Assembly (NCBI GenBank): GCA_047495785.1
Contig: JBLDXI010000045.1
Span: 744,001 to 808,000 of the forward strand
Length of the DNA: 64,000 nucleotides
Reading direction: 5' to 3'
Source of the DNA: Lepidodermella squamata
Lineage: Eukaryota; Gastrotricha
Shown: piece by piece, positions 46,889-56,000 of the stretch
Numbering within the stretch: the stretch's first letter is position 1
How the letters are laid out: the number at the start of each line of letters is the position of its first letter
Notes under the pieces: model-generated
What the model was told of the DNA's origin: nothing
Databases searched by the model: none
Seen by the model: the letters and a program-made list of their open reading frames with translations, nothing else
Made by a program: the position numbers and the translations under genes

Positions 46889-47694
46889 CTTGACTCTTGC
46901 AACGGGGATAAGTTGCGGCGAAACGGTCGCGATAGCAAAATGGTATGGCGTGAGAACGGCAGATTACGCGCTGTTGCAAGGTTTGCTTGCACCTGACTGG
47001 CTTCATTGTTTTAAAATAAACAAAATTGCATGCGATGTTGGGCCCAACTTCATTTTTTAGTCACGTTTTTTTCGGATTAAATAATGAAAAGAGAGAAAAA
47101 ACGCTTTAAACCCGTCAATCCCTAAACATTGAGCCCTATACATATACGACAGCAAATATTGCCAATATTTACCTTTGGCCGAGACAGCATTTTCTTGGAC
47201 AGCGGCAAAAAATGATCGTGTTTAAATGCACTGAAATTGGACTCCAGAATCGTCTAACAAAAATAGGAGACTACATTTCGGGACTTCGGGGTAGGAAAGT
47301 TTCAGCCCTAGGTTTTCGAAGTGATTCATTTGGATCAGATGTAACCCCTGTACATGTATTACATCTTAGCACTAAGGATATACAGAGCAGCCTCCTCAGA
47401 GTAGCCCGTGTCGCGAGCTTTTAGAGCAATTACCCGGTCTCAAATATGCAACATTTGCGTGCCAAGGAGAATCTTGCCCCCGTCTTCAGCCATACCCAAA
47501 AGATTCCGTAAATAATATCAACTCAAAATCGAGCCGATAATTCTTTTATTGTACCATGGGTGCATGGTGCATTTACAAAGTCCTTTGGGGGTCTAAATAG
47601 GGTCTAATTGCCATGAAAAGAAACATCGAACTTTGCGGTTATATTTAGGCTAACAGGAGACTAAAATCATTTCTGCGTTCGGCGACAAGCCAAG
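46889..47694. other. Intergenic, 0.8 kb, with the left end of duplication unit A
   Basis: Upstream of the cysteine-rich gene and downstream of sushi gene A (both minus). From about 47487 on, the sequence matches 49624 onward (duplication). The plus-strand frame 47212-47424 has no firm domain. Nothing else recognised. Confidence 0.5.
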
Positions 47695-49191
47695 TTATCT
47701 GTAAATTGGAAGCAATTGTGGCTGCGAACGCCGGAGTTGAGGCAGCGGCGGCTGTTCTAGAAGACGTCTCATCAGTACATAGATCCACAGTTGATTTATC
47801 TGTTGTGCTTTTAAAGGTTGTTCTTTGAGAAAAGTTATCAACTTCTCTTGATTGCTGATATAATTCGGTCGGGCTTCAAGTAGCCTCAGTATTGTCGACA
47901 AAGCGATCGCGTCGATGTTACTTTCAATCGATTCGCCGGCAGTCGAGGACGTTGATGTTTCGGCGATTTTCGAAGCAAATTTAGTAGCTTCCGTGGATTC
48001 CTCAGGCTCGGTATTAGATTGTGAGGAATCAGCTGTGCCCTGGCTGGTTAGTTCCGATATTTCGATGGCAGTGGTAGGTTCAGGTGAAGTTTCTTCTTCG
48101 TCTTCATCTTCGTATTCACGTTCAGTCGCAACTGTTGCATTAGCAAGTTCTTCAGTGTTTGATGCTGTCAAATTCCAAGTTCAAGCTTTGTTAACGCACT
48201 TTTATTGCATATCTTTCTTACTTGGAATGCAACCATTAGGAGTGATATTCCAGGTTCCATCGTGTTGGCAAAAATACTCTTCATTCGGACCATCGACTCG
48301 ATAACCGATCTCGCAAGTGATGACCAAATGCTCACCAAGAGGAACCACTTCACCTACATTCACTCCGTATTCATGTAACGGGAAGTGCCCAAAGACGGAG
48401 TATCTACGGGACTTGAGTTGGAAGGCGTTAGACAACTGCGGAATCAAACAGCCTTCCTACGAAATTGCCTTACGCATAGAAATAATATCATCTATGCATT
48501 CAAAGACAGCTAACCTCTTCATCTTCGTATTCCTCCTCGGAAGCATTAAGACCCCCCTGCAAAACGATGATTTACTGTCTGGAGTCATATGTATTTAATA
48601 CAGAGACATACCGTGTCTGGTTGATCCAAAGGGTTCGATGCTGCCAGCGACAGAACAGCGGTTGCTCCGCTTAGAAAAAGAAGCATTGCTAATCTTGACA
48701 TGCTAGGAATACCAATATGAGATAGGGTATTTGACGGATGAGGTTCGACAACATTAAGGGTAAACCTTAAATACAAGGCAAGACTTGGACATTGTTCAAA
48801 TAAAATATAGGGCTGCGTCTCATGATTCGTATAATACGGTATGTTAATTAGTTCTCAGGTCGACTGGAAAGCATTTTCATCAAGCTCGAAAGGTCACAGA
48901 GGAAGTTTGTATTTAAAATAAAATCGTATTAGATTCCATACTTGTTCAGCAGTTAACGCATGATTATGATTTGATTTGCCAATGCAACGCTCCTGTGCTT
49001 TTTCTGTACAAAGAAACACGTGTTCGGAAGTCCGTTAGGAGTCAGGCCTTGTCAGGTGGTGAGTTACACCTGCATTTCAATTACCCACAGACATTGTTTA
49101 TTTGCCGCTGTTATACCAGCTGGTTTATTTTATAAACTCCAAAATTGTCTCGTGATAGGTTTTTTCATGCCATTTGTAATTCGTAGCAGCC
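47487..49191. repeat. Segmental duplication, unit A
   Basis: Matches 49624-51834 in the same orientation over the sushi gene, its 3' flank (a shared CATACCCAAAAGATTCCGTA near 47491) and its 5' flank (shared GGCAAGACTTGGACATTGTT and CATTTCAATTA-type stretches, 48740-49190). It ends abruptly at TTCGTAGCAGCC, exactly where the other copy begins its tRNA gene. The coding copies have diverged, so the duplication is not recent. Confidence 0.85.
47695..48701 (-). CDS. Secreted sushi (CCP) domain protein A
   Basis: Four exons keep frame: 48701-48612, 48556-48515, 48456-48222 and 48164-47695, giving 278 residues. The signal peptide is MSRLAMLLFLSGATAVLSLA. A tiny acidic exon (EEEYEDEE) precedes one sushi/CCP module: CLIPQLSNAFQLK, then VPLGEHLVITCEIGYRVDG, YFCQHDGTWNITPNGCIP, with the four Cys and the Trp-x-x-x-x-x-Gly-Cys end of the fold. 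The rest is Ser/Thr/Glu-rich and probably O-glycosylated, with a helical C-terminus containing ATILRLLEA-like sequence and a basic tail (LRRSQPQLLPIYR). No membrane anchor. If the last intron is retained the protein ends after KKDMQ. Extracellular binding by the sushi module is inferred. It is a tandem paralogue of gene B, with a different C-terminus. Confidence 0.8.
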
Positions 49192-49195
49192 TTGG
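48702..49195. other. 5' flank of sushi gene A
   Basis: Part of duplication unit A and similar to 51358-51831. Compared with unit B it lacks a roughly 450-base segment close to the gene start. The conserved stretch at 48760-49180 probably contains the promoter of the pair. No gene recognised. Confidence 0.6.
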
Positions 49196-49536
49196 TCGTA
49201 GTGGTTTGAAAGTGGCTGAGGGAATCTCGTAAAACCGATGGCGGAATCGAATGGGCCTTCAAACGTTTGCTGCGATCATTCGAGCAACGCAGCGTTTTCG
49301 TGTCTTTCGACATTGACAGTATTGCATCGAGCTACTGCCCGGGCGTCAGCTGTCCAGGGGTTGTCGGGTTGACTGCAGAGGAAGCTATGGATATCGCATT
49401 TACAGCTGGAAAGTGGAACAACACCAAGCTGATCAAAGTCTCGGAATACAACCCGGTAATAGAGGAAGACAAAACTGGGCGATTGCTTGGACATCTTATC
49501 TATGCGTTCATGTGCTGTGTTGCCTTGCGCAATTAA
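49196..49536 (+). pseudogene. 3' fragment of an arginase/formiminoglutamase-family gene
   Basis: The frame from about 49212 to TAA 49536 reads as the C-terminal third of a ureohydrolase: SVFVSFDIDSIASSYCPGVS contains the metal-binding D-x-D, then CPGVVGLTAEEAMDIA, LIKVSEYNPVIEEDKTGRLL and a final hydrophobic helix. These enzymes hydrolyse guanidino or formimino groups using two Mn2+. The other metal-ligand motifs (GGDHS-like and DAHxD-like) are absent upstream, where an in-frame TGA and then duplication unit A take over. AATAAA at 49544 shows an intact original 3' end. Most likely the 5' part was cut off by the duplication. A functional gene with distant 5' exons across unit A is less likely. 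Confidence 0.72.
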
Positions 49537-49777
49537 ACTAGAAAATAAAAGACTCGTTCTACACTAATGGTATGTCTAATGTATAATAATATGGTAAAAT
49601 ATGGTGTTTTTTCCCCGATTTTTTCAGCTATACCCAAAAGATTCCGTATAATATCAACTCAAAATCGATAATGCTCTTATTACGCCTTTTATTGTATCAT
49701 GTGCGCAAGTAGCAAGTCCTTTGTAGGTCTAAATAGTGCTTATGGTAGGGCTAAATAGGGCTTATGGTGACTGGTGG

Positions 49778-50874
49778 CTAATTGACAAGAAAGGAAACGT
49801 CGAACTTGGCGGCTATATTTAGGCTAAAACTCAGAACGTTGCGGCGACAAGTCAAGCTATCGGTAGATACAGCCGAGAGCGCCAGAGTTGATGCAGCTTC
49901 AGTTGTTGTAGATGATGTCTTAGCAGTAGGAGGTTGTTTGGTTTCAACAGTTGATTTTTCGGTGGTGTTTTCCATGGTTGATGGTTCAGCAGATTCATCC
50001 ACTTTTTGTGATTGCAGAGATAACGCAGCAGTTGAGTTGCTTGAAGTAACTTCAGTTGTCGACGAAGTGGCCGCTGCGGTGGCAGTACTTTCAATCGATT
50101 CGCCGGCAGCCGAGGATGCTTCAGAGCTTATCGAAGCAACTGTGGTAGGTTCCGTGAGTTGCTCAGGTTCAGTAATAGATGTTAAGGGATCAACTGTAAT
50201 CTGGCTGGCTGGTTCCGATGTCTTTTCGATGGTAGTGGTTGGTTCAGGTGAGGTTTGTTCATCTTCTTCATCTTGGTATTCGTCTTCAGTCGCAACTGAT
50301 GTAGTATTTTCAGTGCTTGATGCTGTACAATTCCAATTTCAAGCTTCTTAACATTTTTATTGGATAATCTCTTCCTTACTTGGAACGCAACCGTTGGGAG
50401 TGATATCCCAGGTTCCATCGCGTTTGCAGGCATAATCTTTCGGGCCATCGACTTTATAGCCAGTCTCGCAAGTGATGAACAATCGCGAACCAAGAGGAAC
50501 TCTCACCTCCTCCTTAGTTCCGGTGAATTGATCAGGTGGCGATGTAGTGGAGTACTTGAGGGACTTGATTTTGAACGAGTTAGACAACTTCGGAATCACA
50601 CAGCCTTCCTGTAGCAATATTCGCATAGAAATCATACTATCTGTGCACTCAAAAGCTATGTTAACTTCTTCATCTTCGTATTCCTCGAACGCGGTAGCAT
50701 TATTAATGTCACGCTGCAAAACATTGATTACTGTCTGGAGTCATAGATATTTCATACTGAATTATATACTGTTTCAAAACTTTCAAATAATAGTTGATGC
50801 CAAGGGTTCGATGCTGCCGACGACAGCACAGCGGCTGCTACACATGTGAGAAGAAGCCAGGCCAATTTCGGCAT
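49778..50874 (-). CDS. Secreted sushi (CCP) domain protein B
   Basis: Four exons keep frame: 50874-50770, 50713-50666, 50608-50380 and 50322-49778, giving 308 residues. The signal peptide is MPKLAWLLLTCVAAAVLSSA. As in gene A, a tiny acidic exon (FEEYEDEE) precedes a single sushi module: CVIPKLSNSFKIK, VPLGSRLFITCETGYKVDG, YACKRDGTWDITPNGCVP. The tail of about 180 residues is dominated by Ser, Thr, Glu and Ala and looks mucin-like. It has lost the helical/basic C-terminus of gene A and ends in a hydrophobic stretch with one Cys (LTCRRNVLSFSLNIAAK). Introns fall at the same places as in A. Gene B's exon 1 border is less sure, because its end diverges from gene A. Confidence 0.8.
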
Positions 50875-51831
50875 GCTAGGTATACCAATAAAAGATCCGT
50901 TATTAGCTCATATGAGACGTGGCCCTTATTCACAATAAATTTTCAAATACAAATAGGTGTTGCGCAACGCTGAATAACTACTGACGAAGCGCTTCGTGAT
51001 GAAATGTGAGACTTGGCAAGTGATTCGGGCCCTTACTTTTTTGTGTAGCAAACGAGTGCGCACAAGGGCAATAAGAGTCACTTGCCAACACTTTCATCAC
51101 ACTGTATTTTAAAAATTATCTGTCACGACCAAAATTATAATATGGCGGGAATAATGGGCAGAATGCAAAGGTCGTTTGAAAAGGGCAAAACCGTAATAAT
51201 AGTTAGGGCCTTGAAACTCGCGATCGCGGCTTGCAAGGGGTTGAAGCTCGATAGGGTGCACTAATCATCCTTTAAAATCCCCTTTACGCATCTAGTCGCT
51301 GGTTGAAGGCGCTAGCTAGCAGTGAGCTGTTGATTAAAAATTACTGTTGGGTGTTGGCTTTGACTGATGAGGTTCGCCAACATAAAGGGCAAACCTCATT
51401 AAATACAAGGCAAGACTTGGACATTGTTCAAATAAAATATATGTAGGGCGGCGTCTCATAGTTCGTAAAAAACGGTATTCATGTTAATTAGTTCACATGT
51501 CGACTGGAAATCATTTCATCAAGCTCGAAAGGTCACACAGAGAAAAACGGCATGTATTTAAAAATCAAATCGTTTAAATTGCTGGACTCCATACCAGTTC
51601 AGCAGTTAACTAATGATTATGATTTTATAATGAAGTGCAAAGCTCCTGTATGAAGAAACACGTGTTCGTTCAGGTCAGGTCAGGTCAGGTGATGAGTTAC
51701 ACCTGCATTTCAATTAGTCACAAGTATTGTTTGTTTGCCGTAGTTACACCTGGTGATTTATTTTATGAACTCCAAAATTGCCTCGTGATAGGCTTTTTCA
51801 TGCCATTTGTAACTTGGCATTATTCGTAGCA
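50875..51831. other. 5' flank of sushi gene B
   Basis: Similar to unit A at both ends, with an extra segment at 50897-51357 that contains a strong hairpin (listed separately). A short AGGTC direct repeat (about four copies) lies at about 51668-51689. No gene recognised. Confidence 0.6.
50997..51099. repeat. Imperfect hairpin of about 35-base arms
   Basis: 50997-51034 and 51064-51099 are inverted copies sharing TGATGAAA, TTGGCAAGTGA and GCCCTT, with a loop of about 30 bases. It lies in the segment present only in duplication unit B. It may be a small foldback or MITE insertion, or a structured RNA; no precursor-like conservation can be judged. Confidence 0.6.
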
Positions 51832-51905
51832 GCCTCCTTGGCTCAGTTGGCTAGAGCGCCAGTCTCATAATCTGGAGGTCGTGAGTTCGATCCTCACAGG
51901 GGGCA
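51832..51905 (+). tRNA. tRNA-Met: tRNA-Met (CAU), elongator type
   Basis: The acceptor stem GCCTCCT pairs with AGGGGGC (one T-G wobble), then discriminator A. The D-arm contains GGCTCAGTTGGCTAGAGC, the anticodon loop is CTCATAA with CAT at 51866-51868, and the T-arm is GTGAGTTCGATCCTCAC. No intron. It closely resembles animal elongator Met tRNA rather than initiator. It marks the right border of the duplicated block. Confidence 0.96.
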
Positions 51906-53032
51906 GCCAATATTTTTAATTCCGATGTGATAGCCTTGATAGCTCCAATAAAATGTCAGAAAGGACTAATTTTCATCATTGCCCCCGAAATTGCCCCCAC
52001 TATAAACAATGAAAGCTCAGGATCGACCTCTTCAACTTCCGCTCATTTTTCGGCTTGGAACCTGTGACTGCAATATATTTTTGGCCATCGTAAAAAGTTT
52101 TAACATCATCAGAAAAGGAAAAAACCGTGCATATTGTAGTGAAGATCTGCTTTTTTTATTTCAACGTTCCAAACAATTTTAAAATCTATTCGCAGTTCTC
52201 GCTCTCATAAAGAATGATTCAAGGATAATATATTTTATAAATTCGCTTTCACAACAGTCTGGGCTCATCGTCATCAGTTTCAACAACGGCAGGAATACTC
52301 ATGCTTCTAACAAATAAATGCTTAGCTGGAAAAAAGCGAGCAGTTGAGAGGTGTAGAAAAGCCCTTTTTCAGAATGAATAGTTAAAGTAGTTGCTTCATA
52401 CGTAGTCGCATTCACTCACTTTTACAATTTTCTCACGATATACAAGAGTTGATTTTGTGTATAGGATATCAAGCAGCGCGCAATGTCTTTTTACCTGTTT
52501 CAGTGATCAAAAAAACGTCAACAACAACAACAGCAATGGAAAACGACATGATGTAACAACAGCGATCGGGAAGCAGTCGTAAAAAAAGAAAGGGATCAAC
52601 AATTCGAAATAATGCCAAAAGAACTTAAAATTCGTGATGCGTTGTTATAAGTAATCGGGCACGGTGGAAAAAAACCGTCAATGTGATTTTTTTGGAACCT
52701 TAAAACGCTCAAATAGACACCGGATCTGAGAGTCATTCATTCGCGCGTGAACAACGGAGAAGAAAAGAAGAGAAGAAAAACGCCGGATAGTTTCAAATAT
52801 GCATGCAAAAAACGATACATCGCAAATTGGCTTCATAATTTGTTTGCTTTTTCATAAAAAAGATCTCTTAATCCATCCACCTTAATAGACATTGCGCGCA
52901 AGTTTTTTCCATTCAAATATAAGCGTAATCCTACCGCGTGAACTGTTGCCAAGATTTAATGCCTATTCAACATTCGACGGACAGGAGACGGGAAGAAAGA
53001 ACAGTGGCTTTTTCATTTCAAAAAATATCTAT
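51906..53032. other. Intergenic, 1.1 kb
   Basis: Lies between the tRNA and the nesprin stop. It probably includes nesprin 3' UTR on the minus strand. Short A/G-rich stretch around 52755-52785. No gene recognised. Confidence 0.5.
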
Positions 53033-56000
53033 CTAGATTGGCGGTGGGCCTTGCTGGTACGTGAGCATAAGGGTCAGCGATCGGCGTAGGTTGTTCTGAA
53101 GTTCGCACGGCTCGTCACCAGGGCACAGTTGCGGCAGTAGCCAGTGCATCAGCGCCAAAATGGCTATGGTCGATGTTAGAATAGCCACTGGCAGGATGAC
53201 GAGCAACCGGCGCACCCTCGGCGATAGTGAAGATGTAGATTCAGATGGTGATGATGATGACGAGGCGGCGCCGCCCTTTTTCGAGTCATCGCCGGTCGAC
53301 TTTTTCAGAGGCAGCGGTGACTGCTCCTTCTTGGCCGGTCCGCTAGCACCACTCTGGCCGGCAGGTTTTTCACTCGACGTTTGTTTACCCTTGCGTTGGC
53401 GAGGCGACGGCGGCTGATTCGGCGGCTCTTCAGCCGTCAGCGACGCAGCTGCTAACGAAATCGACTGCTCTTCTTTGGTGTCAATCGTAAGACTTTCGGG
53501 CGCAGCTTTTTCGACCTCAGCAGTGGCTGCTTCAGCAGTTGCTTCTTCGATGTGAGCGGCTGGTGGCGATACGCTCATCGTTTCTTCGTGGCTTTCCTGA
53601 GCAGTTGGCGTCGCAACTTGGGCGGTTTTCGAGCCTTTCTGCTGGCCCTTTTTGTTGCCGAATGGATCTTTCATCCGCAGGGCCTTCTTAGCCTTATTCG
53701 CCCCTTTGCCGCCACCGCGTCTCCGTTCGCCATCTTTCTTGTTCTCAACATCGCTGTTTTCGTCTTGAGGCTGCAATTAAATAAATATTAAATTAAATTA
53801 AATTAAATTAAATAATATTTGTATATTTAATTGATTAATTTAATTCGATTAAAATTAAATAATTTATAATTAAATTAATTAAAATTGGAATTTAATTAAA
53901 ATTTAATTTAATTAAAACTAGAATACTCACCTTATCTTCTGAGGTTGAACCGCCGGTCATTTCGATACTGTCGGTCATAACCGATGGAATCGACTGGGCC
54001 GCTTTTTCAAGTTGGCGTTGTTGCTGCTCGGCCATTTTCAAGCGAACCGCCTCAACTGCCTTGGCGATATCGCCAGCTAATGCATCGATATCACCTAGCA
54101 ATTGCGCGAGTTTCTCGTGTCTAGGGCTGCCAGGCTTCAGATCACCCATCAACCGGGCGACTTGCTGCCGGCAAGCAGCAACGTCCGACTCGAGACGGCA
54201 CCAATCGACTAGCAATTTAGCCAGATCGGTTTCGTCGCTCGTCGCCAGTTGGTTGAACAACCGTTTAGCCGCTTCGAATTTCTGACAAATTTCGGCGAGA
54301 GTTGACTCAAAAGCAGCGCGTTCTTTCGCTGCCGATGATTGCAGGCCGGACAGTTCGCCGAGTTTACGAACGCAGACCCCGGACAACCGGCGGCATTCCG
54401 CTAACGCCTCGGATAACTCGGAAATCGGGTCGTTTTTCGGCGCGGGAGGTGACGATTTTTTACCTTTACCGCCCTTATTTTTGCCAGCCTGTTGTTTCGG
54501 CGCTGGCTTCTTTGGTGGTTGCTTTGAGGCGAGATTTGAAATTTCGCCGTTTTGACTCGCTAGAATATCATCCAATTTCGCGATTTCAGGCGTCAATTCA
54601 TTGTCGATCCGATCTCGTGATTTTTCGAAAATCGCATCGTCAATATTCAAAGCAGGCTGGCTCAATTGCTTTGTCAGCTGGTCAATTTCAGTCTTGACAG
54701 AATTCAACCGATTTTTCGCGTCTGAAAGAGCCGATCGGCTGCTTTCAATCGCCTGTTGGTTGGCGATTTCATCCCGAGTCGATTGTTGGTACTCGGCCAA
54801 CTGTCGGTGAAGAGCGTCGATTTGCTTCTGTTTATCTCGAAGATTTTCGGCGAAAATCGACGAAACTGAAGACGGGGTAGACCAGCGTGACGACTCGGTG
54901 TCGCTGATCAAATTTTCCATATCCTCAGCCAGTTGCAGGCCTGACCTCAAAATAGTGTCACAGCGTGTTAGAGCCGCCTCATTCGCAGGCTCCGTCTCAA
55001 AAATCGTCGCAGCCTCGCGAAGAAGGGCGTCAACTCGAACCGTCAGATCCGCGACACGAGATTTGACAACTTCTTGCCGTTCGCGGTCTGAAACGTTGAA
55101 TTCCGCATTTTGAAGATCGTCGCGCAATTTCGTAATTTTCTGCTGTTGAATCGCGCTTAGCAACGAGCTGAGTAGCGCGTGCTGCTCATCGATTGGCACG
55201 TTTTCTAGGCTGGGCGAAATTATGGCATCTTCGTTGGCAAAACAGCCCGAGTCGTTCAGGGTGAATAGTCCCAACTCGCAAGAACGTTCGTTGACGACAT
55301 CCAATTTTCTTCGCAATTTATCCAACGGTGTTTTCTCGTTCGATTTCAGCAAGTCATCTAAAGCCGCGTAGATTTCAACAATTTTCGAGTCGAATGGCTG
55401 CGATTTTTCCTGCAGAAATTTAACAGCATTCAACGCAGCGTCCAGATGGCTCATTTCAACGTCGAGTTTCGCGAAAATCGCCGTCGCCTGTTCGTCATCT
55501 TCGGTGCTCAAAGCATCGACGCGGCTTGTCAAATCAGCGAGTTGATCGCGCTGGTTGCTTAGCAACGACGCGACGCTAGCCAAAGCAGACTGGCAATCTC
55601 CGCTTTCGACGGACATATTTTCTGGGATCGAACTCGCCCGCTCTTGTTGCTGCTCGACCAGCGTTTTCTCGAGTTGCTGCGAGATGAATTCGTAAAATTG
55701 CGTCAAGTCTGATTTTTTCACATCAGGCTCAGGTGATGTTTGAGTCGCGCCCTCAACAACGGGTTGAGATTGCGTTGAATCGTGGCTTGGAACTGCCAAC
55801 ATTTCGACCTGACAGTCCAAGTCCAAACTTTCAACCACGTTCTCCTGCTGCTTTTGTACAAGAGACTCGATTTCGAGGTTCAACGTCGGCTCGGGGGTTG
55901 TTTGAGTCTCGCCGTGATTCAACGACAGTGAAATAGCCGCTTGGCAATCGGCATCTTGACCGAGGCCAGGGCTCATAGTTGTACCCTGGTCGCTGGTCGG

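Larger units (their letters stand above)
49624..51834. repeat. Segmental duplication, unit B
   Basis: Second copy of unit A, starting at AGCTATACCCAAAAGATTCCG and ending in TATTCGTAGCAGCC, which here continues into a complete tRNA-Met gene. About 450 bases (50897-51357) near the start of sushi gene B have no counterpart in unit A. Confidence 0.85.

Noticed and set aside
47212-47424. Frame thought to be the missing 5' end of the arginase-like gene
   Set aside because: The sequence lacks GGDHS or DAHxD motifs and the resemblance of one Gly-Phe-x-Ser-Asp stretch to ureohydrolases is too weak to claim.
49852-50351. Overlapping frames opposite sushi gene B (189 codons plus strand)
   Set aside because: Shadow of the Ser/Thr/Glu-rich tail of the real gene; the sushi module and signal peptide support only the minus-strand model.
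53160-53791. Plus-strand frames opposite the KASH exon
   Set aside because: The minus strand has a complete KASH end with transmembrane helix and PPPI stop, so these are shadows.
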